Positions 25,516 to 33,649 of a stretch of DNA of 64,000 bases are shown here, in pieces. Every line of letters begins with the position of its first letter. Within the stretch, counting starts at the first letter, position 1. A program made the translations under genes and the position numbers. Under the pieces are notes generated by a model. That model was not told the origin of the DNA. It did not search any database and saw nothing but the letters and a program-made list of their open reading frames with translations. The stretch is from Planctomycetota bacterium (lineage in GTDB: Bacteria; Planctomycetota; UBA8742; UBA2392), in the NCBI GenBank assembly GCA_020638675.1, contig JACKID010000001.1, positions 2,170,001 through 2,234,000 on the forward strand. Direction: 5' to 3'.

Positions 25516-26595
25516 TCACTGGTTTGAATCTTCTGCTGCCTTCACGGCCTTCCAATTCGTGTTGAAGGCCGCTGCCCTCACCTTCAGCGCGACGGCCACA
25601 GGCAACACCACGCGGTCGTCCTCGTTCAGGTTCTTGTCCACTGCATCGACAAGCTTGCGTCCCTCGCCATCGTTCGGATCCAGGTCTTTCGGGTCCGGCG
25701 GAAGCACGATTCCCGCACCCTTGTCATTCATCTTGCGCGCTACGGCGGCTTTGTCCTGGTTGCTGATGTCGTAGCGAATCGCGGCCGGGCGGGCCGTCAT
25801 TTCAGCCTGCATCATCTCGAGCAGAACGGGGAAACCGATGCGTCCATCGCCGCCGTCCGCCGCCTTGCCCATGGTGAGTGCCGTCGGGTTTGCCAGCTCA
25901 CTGGTGAGCAGCGTCGCGAACGACGGCAGGCACTCAAGGAAGATCTGGCACGGAAGCCCCATCCAGGGCGAGTCCGCTTCATTGCTGGCAATCGGCGCAT
26001 ACGCATCGAACTTGACGTTCTGAAGCTTCACGCCGTAGCCGCCATCGGCGCCGGCGGCGATCAGGCGCTCGCAGGTGGTGGCAAGCTCGCGCAGGACGCG
26101 CAGACGCATCTGCATTTCCCGGATGCGTTCCTTTGGCGGGTTGGCCATTTCGTTCTGCTGGCCGGACCAGAAAGTGTCGCGGTCCGCGCCCGGGCGCTGG
26201 AACTGCCAGCCCGCGACGAGATCAGGCATCGGCGGAATCTTCACCATCGCGTCGAAGCGTTCCTGCAGGCGCTTGAGGCCCATGTTGGCCTCTTCGGAGT
26301 AGAACTCGAGCCCGCTGTCGCGCTTGTCAAAGCCGGAAGTGAACGACTGACCGCCGCCCTTCAGTGCGCTTTCCGCGTCCGTGAGTGACTTGCCGAAGCG
26401 TTTGAAGCGATCCGTGGCGTCCTCCAGAGTGCCCTGGCTGTCAACGGGGCCCTTCGGGTTGAGCTTCTGTTCCGCATCGGTCAGGGACTGCTCGACGCCG
26501 CTGCGGTACATGAACCCCACCACCACGAAGATGATGCCCAGCAGGACACCCGCCCCGAATACCACGAAATGAAGGTTCTTCTTCAGATTATCCAT
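25516..26595 (-). CDS. Single-pass inner-membrane protein in the PilO position
   Basis: This 359-residue protein has a short cytoplasmic start (MDNLKKNLH), one membrane helix (FVVFGAGVLLGIIFVVVGF) and a periplasmic region. It opens with coiled-coil-like segments (TLEDATDRFKRFGKSLTDAE), followed by an alpha/beta part. This topology and its place directly after a PilM-PilN-type gene match PilO/GspM proteins, but I see no diagnostic motif, so the name is positional. The ATG at 26595 was preferred over an upstream in-frame start at 26637, which would overlap the preceding stop and add a polar stretch. It ends 66 bases before the EF-hand gene. Confidence 0.7.
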   Translation of the reverse strand: MDNLKKNLHFVVFGAGVLLGIIFVVVGFMYRSGVEQSLTDAEQKLNPKGPVDSQGTLEDATDRFKRFGKSLTDAESALKGGGQSFTSGFDKRDSGLEFYSEEANMGLKRLQERFDAMVKIPPMPDLVAGWQFQRPGADRDTFWSGQQNEMANPPKERIREMQMRLRVLRELATTCERLIAAGADGGYGVKLQNVKFDAYAPIASNEADSPWMGLPCQIFLECLPSFATLLTSELANPTALTMGKAADGGDGRIGFPVLLEMMQAEMTARPAAIRYDISNQDKAAVARKMNDKGAGIVLPPDPKDLDPNDGEGRKLVDAVDKNLNEDDRVVLPVAVALKVRAAAFNTNWKAVKAAEDSNQ

Positions 26596-26642
26596 GTTTG
26601 ATCCATCTTCTTGCCCGTGCACTGACCGGGCAGCCATGGCAT

Positions 26643-28715
26643 TTATTCAGTCGCTTCGCCTTCACCCTCTTCGCCGCTCGAAGGCTCCTGCACCGCCTTC
26701 AGGGTCAGCACGACACTTACTTCACTGACGCCGAACTTGATCTCGTTGCCTGCACCACCGCGCAGCGTCCTTGTGTAGGGCCTGCCGTCTGCATCCAGAA
26801 TGTTGACGCGCGTGTCGACGATGTCGCCGAGCATGATGTCGCCCGTCCGGGTGCCGAACTCGGCGCTGGAGAGCTGGTTGACGGTGATCTTCAGCCCGCT
26901 GCTGAAATCGATCTTCTTGCGGGCCTTTTCGTCGATCTTCTTCAACTGTCCCGACGCCTCCAGCTCCGCAAGAATCGCGTTCGCCAGTTTTTCGGTCAGC
27001 AGTCCGTCGTTGCCGGACAGCTTGTTCTTGAGCGAGTTGTTCGCCTCGCTGGTGTCGATGGAGTTGGACAACTCGGAGGCGATCCAGACACGCAGCGTGT
27101 AGGTGCGCGTCGCGACGTAGTGGCCGCCCTCGTTCTCTACCGCCCCCACCCAGCCCGGCTCGGTCTTCACTTCCAGCATCCAGGCGTTCGTCTGAAGCAG
27201 TGGCGACCCGGACTCCGGCTTGGCTTTCACGTTGGCGTAGTAGATCGGCGTGCGCGGCTTGCCGGCTGCATACTCAGCCAGCGCGTCGAGGGTCGACTTC
27301 GTGATCAACCCCGGCGCGAGGTCGGTCCGCAGCGTGAATTCGGTCGGCGGGCCGGCCGGCTCTTCATCGTCGTCCGGGCCCTTCTGCGGCGCGAGCGTTG
27401 CGACCACACCCTCGGCGAGGTTGATCAGCGAGAAGGCCTTGGCCTTGTCATCCTCTTGGGGGGCCGTCGCCGCGATTTCCTTGCCGCGCTGGGACTTTTC
27501 GTTCGCGGCACTGGTGGCCTGATCGACCACCGCGCTCACGCCGCCCGTGGACAGGATCGCCAGCACCATCGCAATGATGCCGCCCGCCAGAGCAATGCCG
27601 CCCGCCGCAAAGAATGGCGCGCGCAGCTTTGCCGTGGCCTGGCCTTCCACGTACTCGGGCGGAATCAGGTTGATGCTGTTGACTTCGTCCAGCGCCAAGC
27701 CCTGCAGAGCAAGTCCGATGGCAACCGTGAGGCTCTGGATATTGTTCTGCACCTCGGTCGGGTCGACGCTGCGTGACAGCGCGACACGTACCGGCGTGTC
27801 GGTCTTGTGAACCTGGTACTGCAACTGCTGCTCGAAGAACTTCTTGATGTTCAACAGCTTGCTGCCGTTGCCCATCATCACGAGCTGGTTGATGTTCGCT
27901 TCTTCATGCTGCGACTTGTAGAAGCCCACGGCACGGTAGATTTCGCCCACCATGTCCTTCAGCGGCGGCTTCATTGCCTCAAATACCGCGGCCGCGTCCT
28001 TGGACTTGTGCGCACGCCGCTTCAGCTTTTCCGCGTCGTCGGCCGACAGCTTGAAGCGGGCACGAAGAGCCTTGGTGATGTCGTTGCCGGCGACCGGCAC
28101 GACGCGCACGTATGTCTTCTGGCCGTCGATGATGATGACGTCGGTGTTGTCCGCGCCGATGTCGATGGCGACGCAGGCGTCGCTGACGGCGTCGTCCATC
28201 TCGTACTTGATGTAATTGTAGATGCCCAGCGGCGCGACCTGGATGCCGGTAATCTGCAGCCCGGCCATGTCGCAGACGTCCACGATCTGCTCGACAACGT
28301 CCTTCTTGGCGGCGTAGAGGTTTACGCGCAGCTCATCAGGATCGCCGTCTTCGATGATCTGGAAGTCCCAGACCGCCTCCTCGAGCTTGATCGGAATCTG
28401 GCTGCGAGCCTCGTTCTCAATCGTCTCGCGCACGCGCTCTTTGGGCACGGGCGGCAAGCTGATGATTCGGCCGAGGGTGTTCTGCCCCGAAATGGAGACG
28501 AACACCTCATCGCCCTTCTTGATGCCGCGACTTGAGCGCAGCTCGTTGAGGGCGCCGGCCGTAGCGTCTTCTGCGCTCGTGCCTCCGCCTAGCCCGAAAT
28601 CGCTGAGGGGGATGATGGCGACATCTTCCAGGGCCACGCCGCCGCGATCACCGCTGAGCTTGACGGCCTTGACGCTGGAAGTGCCGAGCTCGATACCCCA
28701 TGCGGTCTTTGCCAT
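26643..28715 (-). CDS. pilM: PilM-type actin-like ATPase fused to a PilN-like membrane domain
   Basis: This 690-residue protein begins with an actin-like fold: WGIELGTSSVKAVKL (phosphate 1), VAIDIGADNTDVIIIDG (phosphate 2) and VMMGNGSKLLNIKKFF (adenosine) match PilM. Near residues 385-410 a membrane helix (GIALAGGIIAMVLAILSTGG) starts a second part with a periplasmic domain resembling PilN/GspL. So two proteins that are usually separate are joined. It would sit on the inner membrane and bridge cytoplasm and periplasm for the secretin machine. ATG 28715 has GAGGAA upstream at good spacing; a longer frame to 28757 is unlikely. It is the first gene of the locus. Confidence 0.88.
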   Translation of the reverse strand: MAKTAWGIELGTSSVKAVKLSGDRGGVALEDVAIIPLSDFGLGGGTSAEDATAGALNELRSSRGIKKGDEVFVSISGQNTLGRIISLPPVPKERVRETIENEARSQIPIKLEEAVWDFQIIEDGDPDELRVNLYAAKKDVVEQIVDVCDMAGLQITGIQVAPLGIYNYIKYEMDDAVSDACVAIDIGADNTDVIIIDGQKTYVRVVPVAGNDITKALRARFKLSADDAEKLKRRAHKSKDAAAVFEAMKPPLKDMVGEIYRAVGFYKSQHEEANINQLVMMGNGSKLLNIKKFFEQQLQYQVHKTDTPVRVALSRSVDPTEVQNNIQSLTVAIGLALQGLALDEVNSINLIPPEYVEGQATAKLRAPFFAAGGIALAGGIIAMVLAILSTGGVSAVVDQATSAANEKSQRGKEIAATAPQEDDKAKAFSLINLAEGVVATLAPQKGPDDDEEPAGPPTEFTLRTDLAPGLITKSTLDALAEYAAGKPRTPIYYANVKAKPESGSPLLQTNAWMLEVKTEPGWVGAVENEGGHYVATRTYTLRVWIASELSNSIDTSEANNSLKNKLSGNDGLLTEKLANAILAELEASGQLKKIDEKARKKIDFSSGLKITVNQLSSAEFGTRTGDIMLGDIVDTRVNILDADGRPYTRTLRGGAGNEIKFGVSEVSVVLTLKAVQEPSSGEEGEGEATE

Positions 28716-28806
28716 GAGTTCCTCGAAACAATGGCGATGGCTGATCGGCAGGGCCAATCAACCGTCCAGAATGCTGAATTCATTTCCGCTATGGGGGGCA
28801 CGAGAC

Positions 28807-28835
28807 AGCATGGCCCGAAATCGTCTCAAGGTCAA
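28807..28835 (-). promoter_or_regulatory. Candidate promoter of the pilM-like operon
   Basis: The minus strand carries TTGACC (28835-28830), a 17-base spacer and CATGCT (28812-28807). The -35 is good and the -10 is poor. It lies about 90 bases upstream of the pilM-like start, in the 161-base gap after the HxDxDG gene. Confidence 0.35.
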
Positions 28836-28876
28836 GCGACGATTGCATTTCAGACACATCGGTGACGTAGCGGGCG

Positions 28877-29860
28877 TCACACCCCGGCCGGAAGATACGG
28901 TCCTTGTGTGAAGAAACTCGCGATGATGCGCTTCACGGCCTCGGGCCGGGTGGCGTTCGGTGCAAGTTCTGACTCGTCATCCACGAATGCGAGTGCAGGG
29001 TCGGGGTCCGAGATGTCGTCCGCCACCCATCGCCCGCCGTCGGTCGCTGCTTCCTTATTGAGCTGGTCCACGAGTGGCGTCCAGTCGAGCCGACGCCGTT
29101 GCGGGCTGCTGAGCAGGTCGAACCATGAGAGTGTTGTGAGGCGCAGCTCGTATTCGTGCAGCCCCTGGTCCCCCACCATGACTGTCAGTATCCGATCTGT
29201 GGCGGCGGCGGTGTTTACGGCTGTCTCATGGAGATAGCGATCGCAGACAATGACGCTCAGGTCGATCGCGTCAAAGCGTTCCAGCTCGGCGTCGCCTTCG
29301 CGCAGGGTGCGCAGGTCCTGCTGAATCGCCCAGAACTCCTGCGCAAACCAGTCAGCGTGCAGGTCAGGGTTGGCAAGCAGGCTCGGGAACATGTCGAGCG
29401 CGTAGTCGTACTGCGCCTGCCTGCGCTTGCCTTCATCCTTGAACTTGTCACTGGCGACCGGGCTGTCGTGACGACGGGTCAACTCGGTCAACGTCAGGTC
29501 GATCTTGACCCCTTCCGGCGTGGTGAACTGCCCGAAATCGCCCGCGATTGCCGCTGCAAGCAGCGTCTGCCCGTGGGTCAGCGCCAATGCGGGGTAAATC
29601 ATGGCGAACGCGCTGCAGGCGCCGTCCGTGTCCCAGTGGTTGTTCGTGACGGTCGTGATGCCTTGCAGGACCTCCAGCCGGTCTTCCGCTTCGGCGACCT
29701 TGAGCGCCATGCCGGTCGAGAGATCATGCTTGAAGCGAACGGGCGTGCGATTGCCGGGCCAATGAGACAGGTTGAGGCGCCCGGGTGCGGTGCCGTCAAC
29801 GCTGACGCACTGGTTCGCGTCCAGCGTCTCGTTCCAGTGGCGATACACAAGGTCGGTCAT
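28877..29860 (-). CDS. Hypothetical protein with HxDxDG motif
   Basis: This 327-residue, apparently cytoplasmic protein has no membrane segment. The striking feature is NNHWDTDGACSAFAMIYP near residue 73; HxDxDG resembles a metal-binding motif of DHH-type phosphoesterases, but the usual later DHH and GGG motifs were not found. Other conserved-looking parts are AAAIAGDFGQF and LSVIVCDRYLHE. I chose ATG 29860 (MTDLVYRHWNETLD), 16 bases after the rpiB stop; an upstream start would overlap rpiB. It is the last gene of the psd-pssA operon. A nucleotide- or phosphate-ester role is possible but not shown. Confidence 0.7.
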   Translation of the reverse strand: MTDLVYRHWNETLDANQCVSVDGTAPGRLNLSHWPGNRTPVRFKHDLSTGMALKVAEAEDRLEVLQGITTVTNNHWDTDGACSAFAMIYPALALTHGQTLLAAAIAGDFGQFTTPEGVKIDLTLTELTRRHDSPVASDKFKDEGKRRQAQYDYALDMFPSLLANPDLHADWFAQEFWAIQQDLRTLREGDAELERFDAIDLSVIVCDRYLHETAVNTAAATDRILTVMVGDQGLHEYELRLTTLSWFDLLSSPQRRRLDWTPLVDQLNKEAATDGGRWVADDISDPDPALAFVDDESELAPNATRPEAVKRIIASFFTQGPYLPAGV

Positions 29861-29876
29861 GGACCCGCCGTGGAGT

Positions 29877-30341
29877 CTATCCGCCGGGTATGTCGCTGGC
29901 GGCACTGCCGTCCAGCCTGGACATCTTGGCCACTCGGCCGGTGTGCCGTCCGCCCTCGAACTCGGTCTCGAGGAACACCTTCAGGCTGCCGGTTACGATC
30001 TCAATTCCCATGCTGCGCGCCCCGAAGCAGGCGACGTTGGCGTTGTTGTGGCGGCGGCACATCTCTGCTTCCCACGAGTTGTGAATGACCGCTGCGCGAC
30101 AGCCGGAAACTTTGTTGGCGCTCATCGCCATGCCGATGCCGGAGCCGCACACGAGGATGACGCGGTCGCATTCATCCTGCATCAGAAGTTGGCAGGCCCG
30201 CGCGGCGTAGTCGGGGTAGTCGACGCGATCCTTGCTGAAGGGCCCGAGATCTTCGACCTGGTGGCCGAGCTCTTTGAGAAACCGGACCAGCTCATCTTTC
30301 ATGTCGACTGCTGCATGGTCTGCCGCCGTGACGAGCTTCAT
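29877..30341 (-). CDS. rpiB: Ribose 5-phosphate isomerase B
   Basis: This enzyme interconverts ribose 5-phosphate and ribulose 5-phosphate in the pentose phosphate pathway. The 154-residue protein has the family residues DHAA (8-11), DYPDYA (41-46), CGSGIGMAMSANK (65-77, with the catalytic cysteine C65) and RHNNANV (97-103). The ATG at 30341 overlaps the preceding stop as ATGA, so translation is coupled to the TsaC fusion gene. No other sugar isomerase gene is adjacent, so it probably serves general metabolism. Length and motifs are standard. Confidence 0.93.
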   Translation of the reverse strand: MKLVTAADHAAVDMKDELVRFLKELGHQVEDLGPFSKDRVDYPDYAARACQLLMQDECDRVILVCGSGIGMAMSANKVSGCRAAVIHNSWEAEMCRRHNNANVACFGARSMGIEIVTGSLKVFLETEFEGGRHTGRVAKMSRLDGSAASDIPGG

Positions 30342-31399
30342 GGCCGATCTCCCTGTACTGCCGAGAATAGCTTATCAAAGCCGTCTTCCAATGCGGCATC
30401 CGCCTCGCGCACGACTGCCGTGCGTGCAAACAGCGACTCAAAGTGCGCGCGCACTTGCTGTGTCATTTCCTCATAGCCCGCGATCGGCCCGCCCATGGGG
30501 TCGCTGACCGACCAGCGGTGTCCGTCGGGAACGGACTGCCAGATGTCGGCTCCCATCGCGACGCGAAGGTCGCTGGCGCGCGCGCCGTCAAACCGGGCAG
30601 GAACGTGGCTGGAGAGGTCCACGTCAAAGGACCTGGCGACCGCGACCATGTGCCCCGGCGACCGCGCCTTCGGGTTTCCCATCAATCCACTGGAAGACGG
30701 CGAGTACGCGGGGATGAAGCCTGCCAATTCCCGGGCGTAGTAGCCCTGCATCGCGGCGAGCAGCCCCTTCGCGAACGCGCTGCGGTTCAGGTTGCCAAGG
30801 CAGACGAATTCAATGGAACGGATGAGACGCTTGCGCAGATCGCCCCGCGAGACCGCGCCTTCGCGCAGCACTTCAACGCCTGAGCGCAGCATGCGTACAA
30901 CGCTCGAGGCAGGCCGCTCGGGCAACTCACCGGCACTCAGGACAGCCTTGATGCCCGGCAATTCCGCAATCTGTGCTGGCGCGTTCAATGGCGGCTGGCC
31001 GTGCAGGTTTGCGCTGGTTGCGACAACCGCCGCGCCGGCCAGCGCGAGGAACTTCGAGCCGACCTCGTGCTGCACGATCCGCAATCCGATTCCGGCGTGC
31101 GCAGCCCCGTGCGCCACGATGACCGTTACGCCCTTTGGGCCAAGCGTGGTTACGGCAAAGCGCTCAAGTTCCCGCAACGAGCCGGCGACTTCTAGCGCGG
31201 CCCGGGCATCCGGCAGGTGCACCGAAAACGGCTCACGCCGCTCACCTTTGAAAGCCTGCAACGCCGCGCTGTGCAGCGTGCTGTCGGCCATGGCCGCGAC
31301 GCCGTACACGGTATCCGTAGGAAACGCGACGAGCCCCCCTTCGCGTAGCAATCGCGCGGCTTCTTCTACCTGATCGGGTGCGAGGATCGGTGCTGCCAT
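30338..31399 (-). CDS. tsaC: TsaC/YrdC threonylcarbamoyl-AMP synthase fused to a low-molecular-weight protein tyrosine phosphatase
   Basis: This is a two-domain cytoplasmic protein of 353 residues. Residues about 1-180 form a YrdC/Sua5 domain that makes threonylcarbamoyl-AMP for the t6A tRNA modification: FPTDTVYG (26-33), KGERREPF and ATSANLHG (127-134) match. Residues about 193-340 match LMW-PTP: VCLGNLNRS contains the C200-(x5)-R206 phosphate loop, and SDPMG gives the acid loop, so the phosphatase may be active. ATG 31399 lies one base after the pssA stop; an upstream extension would overlap pssA. Fusions of these two domains occur elsewhere, but the link between tRNA modification and dephosphorylation is unexplained. 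Confidence 0.9.
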   Translation of the reverse strand: MAAPILAPDQVEEAARLLREGGLVAFPTDTVYGVAAMADSTLHSAALQAFKGERREPFSVHLPDARAALEVAGSLRELERFAVTTLGPKGVTVIVAHGAAHAGIGLRIVQHEVGSKFLALAGAAVVATSANLHGQPPLNAPAQIAELPGIKAVLSAGELPERPASSVVRMLRSGVEVLREGAVSRGDLRKRLIRSIEFVCLGNLNRSAFAKGLLAAMQGYYARELAGFIPAYSPSSSGLMGNPKARSPGHMVAVARSFDVDLSSHVPARFDGARASDLRVAMGADIWQSVPDGHRWSVSDPMGGPIAGYEEMTQQVRAHFESLFARTAVVREADAALEDGFDKLFSAVQGDRP

Positions 31400-31400
31400 G

Positions 31401-32426
31401 TCAGCTCGGGGTTTGCTTGGCCGCGCGTTCGTCGCGACGCCGCTTGCGCTCCGCCAGAGCGAGCCGCCGCCCAAGAAGCCCGCGACCGCGGATAACGCGA
31501 TAGCCGAAGTAGATCGGGCCGGACAATACGTACGCCAGCATCAGCGCGGGAACGGTGAGTCGCCAGTAGTCGCCCAGGATCACCACCAGGGTCAAAAGCA
31601 CCAGAAACGCGACCATCGTGCGCAGGCTTTGCTTGCGCGTAACAAGCTTGTTGAAGAGGTGGCTGTAGCGGATTCGGGTCACCATCATCACGCCGACGAA
31701 CATGCAAACCAGCGGGAAGAGCACGCGGAGAATCCACGTCCACGGCTCGTCCCCGAACCACTCAAATTGATTGCGCAGCCAGCTCAGCCCCAGCACGAAC
31801 CCGGCGATGCTCGCGGCCGCAGCGGGCGACGGAAGTCCGCGAAAGCTGGTGTGGTCGTCCTCTTCGTCCGTTTCCACGTTGTAGCGGGCCAGGCGCAGGA
31901 TCGCGCAGCAGGCGTACAGCCCGCTTACCGCCCACAGGATCTTGGTATCGAACTCGAAGGCGCTGCCGTGGGCAAAGAAGAAGTCACCGGCGACGCGAAT
32001 CATGAGTGCGGGCACGACGCCGAACGTCACCGCGTCGCACAGGCTGTCCAACTCCGCCCCGAAGCGCCCCGTTGTGGCCGTCATGCGGGCCACCTTGCCG
32101 TCTAGCGCATCGCAGAGCATTCCGGCGCCGATCAGCAGCGCGGCGTAGCCCAACCGCAGGAACACTTCCTTTTCATCACCCGAGATGACGGCCGCGTAGG
32201 CCTTCGCCAACTCGATCAACGACGCAATTCCCGAGATCGCGTTGCCGAGCGTGAGCGCCGTCGGGAGCATCGCGAGGCCCGGCATGCGCTGTCGCTTGCG
32301 GATGCGCCGCGATGTGTTCACGCCGGGATGCAACCCGCTGTCGGCGGGGCCGAGCTGCAACAGGCGGCCGCTCGCCGTCAGCTCATCTCCGCGTCCCTGT
32401 TCCGACTTTGCGGTCTGGTCCGGCAT
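31401..32426 (-). CDS. pssA: CDP-diacylglycerol-serine O-phosphatidyltransferase
   Basis: This integral membrane enzyme makes phosphatidylserine from CDP-diacylglycerol and serine. The CDP-alcohol phosphotransferase signature is complete: D109-G110, A113-R114, G123, D127 and D131 in DGKVARMTATTGRF and the following stretch. Several membrane helices follow (LGYAALLIGAGML, AAASIAGFVLGLSWL, LFPLVCMFVGVMMV, FLVLLTLVVIL). At 341 residues it is somewhat long because of a 45-residue hydrophilic N terminus. Start and the previous stop overlap by one base (TGATG). Its partner psd is in the same operon, separated by two unknown genes, giving phosphatidylethanolamine synthesis. Confidence 0.92.
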   Translation of the reverse strand: MPDQTAKSEQGRGDELTASGRLLQLGPADSGLHPGVNTSRRIRKRQRMPGLAMLPTALTLGNAISGIASLIELAKAYAAVISGDEKEVFLRLGYAALLIGAGMLCDALDGKVARMTATTGRFGAELDSLCDAVTFGVVPALMIRVAGDFFFAHGSAFEFDTKILWAVSGLYACCAILRLARYNVETDEEDDHTSFRGLPSPAAAASIAGFVLGLSWLRNQFEWFGDEPWTWILRVLFPLVCMFVGVMMVTRIRYSHLFNKLVTRKQSLRTMVAFLVLLTLVVILGDYWRLTVPALMLAYVLSGPIYFGYRVIRGRGLLGRRLALAERKRRRDERAAKQTPS

Positions 32427-33649
32427 CAGTTGCCTGACTCCTCCCAGCCCATTTCCTTGAGTATGTTCGTTGCGGCATCCACCGCGTCGCAGCCGCCGCG
32501 CACAACCAAACGCGTGCCGAAGCAGATGCAGGTTGCGTGCTCGCCCTGGTGGACTTCGTCGAGCAATTCCTCGAGCGAATCCAACACGACACGATTGCCC
32601 CCGGCGCGACGCACATCGCCGTCGAACCCTTCGTCTTTACCCGGCGCGGTGCGCTGCCGCTGGTAGGACGCGTCGAGCTTCTTCAGCAACTCCGTGACGT
32701 CGTAGACGCGATAGCCCCTGCTGCTTGAGCGTCCGGCGAGGTCGGCAACCAAAGTCCCTTCGCGAACGCTGATGTCGATCGGCAGGTCCTGCGCGGCCAT
32801 CTGCGCGGTCAGCTGTTTCAGCGCCGCCAGCGCGCTCGTTCCCTTCTTGTGCGGGAAGTCGATGTGTTCCTCCACCGCGACCTCAGCGAGGTCGGGGCCC
32901 AGCACGATGCCGAGCGCCGCCGCCTTGCAGATTGCGGTGAGCACGCTTGCCACGGGCGTGCGTTCAATCTCCGCGCTGAACTCCGCGGCCTTGAGCCTCT
33001 CTATAACCGTGCGTTCGACGCGCAACGCTTCCGACTCGCCGCCGTGCTCCGCCACCAGGATGTCCAGCGCTTCGCGCACGCGGGCGTGGCCTTGCTCGCT
33101 TGCGGTGAACAGCAGCCGGTCTCCGACGACCGACGGCTCACTATCACCGCCGCGCGGGTCGTACAGGATTTCGTCCAGTGCATCGGCAAGGTGTTGCGCG
33201 GCCGTGCGCTCCGGCTCGGGCGCCTCGTTTGGCCGCTGCGCAACAGCGGGGGCGCCGTAGTTGTTGACGTACTCAACGAATCGGCCTGAGAGCACGCTGA
33301 CGTCGTAGCCCTTCACACGCGCATCACCGACCGACACTCCCGGCTGATAGACGTGCAGGGTGCTGGTCGATGCGTCCAGTGACACCTGGTAGCCGGCGGC
33401 GATTGCGAACAAACTCGCCGCAGCCTGCGGTGTGACTTCGTCCCGGACCAGCCAGCACGGCGCGTCCAGCGTTTCTTCATCGAGATCGTGCAGGTGCAGC
33501 TTCGCGCCAAGCTGCTCCGCCAGTTTCTCGGCGCAGTCGTACGCACTTTCGCCGTAGAAGCCGATGTGGATGGTTTTCGGCGCCTTGTCCTGCGCGCACA
33601 CAGCCAGCGGCAGAAGTGCAACCATAGCCAGCGCGATGAAGTTCCTCAT
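32426..33649 (-). CDS. Exported protein with secretin-N-domain-like segments, paralogue 2
   Basis: This 407-residue protein has a signal peptide (MRNFIALAMVALLPLAVCAQ) and is therefore periplasmic or secreted. It contains STN-like alpha/beta pieces such as PVASVLTAICKAAALGIVLG and the recurring phrase YRVYDVTELLKKL near residue 325. It ends with a domain closing DAATNILKEMGWEE. The same layout and phrases occur in the gene immediately upstream at 33646-34881 (FRVFDVSDVLAEL; DRAAEILEAMGWQ), so the two are tandem paralogues. The ATG at 33649 overlaps the preceding stop (ATGA). It carries no secretin barrel. Its place between psd and pssA is unexplained. Confidence 0.75.
   Translation of the reverse strand: MRNFIALAMVALLPLAVCAQDKAPKTIHIGFYGESAYDCAEKLAEQLGAKLHLHDLDEETLDAPCWLVRDEVTPQAAASLFAIAAGYQVSLDASTSTLHVYQPGVSVGDARVKGYDVSVLSGRFVEYVNNYGAPAVAQRPNEAPEPERTAAQHLADALDEILYDPRGGDSEPSVVGDRLLFTASEQGHARVREALDILVAEHGGESEALRVERTVIERLKAAEFSAEIERTPVASVLTAICKAAALGIVLGPDLAEVAVEEHIDFPHKKGTSALAALKQLTAQMAAQDLPIDISVREGTLVADLAGRSSSRGYRVYDVTELLKKLDASYQRQRTAPGKDEGFDGDVRRAGGNRVVLDSLEELLDEVHQGEHATCICFGTRLVVRGGCDAVDAATNILKEMGWEESGN

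Noticed and set aside
24235..25527. A 430-residue open frame opposite the EF-hand gene
   Set aside because: It mirrors a minus-strand gene with canonical calcium loops and a membrane helix.
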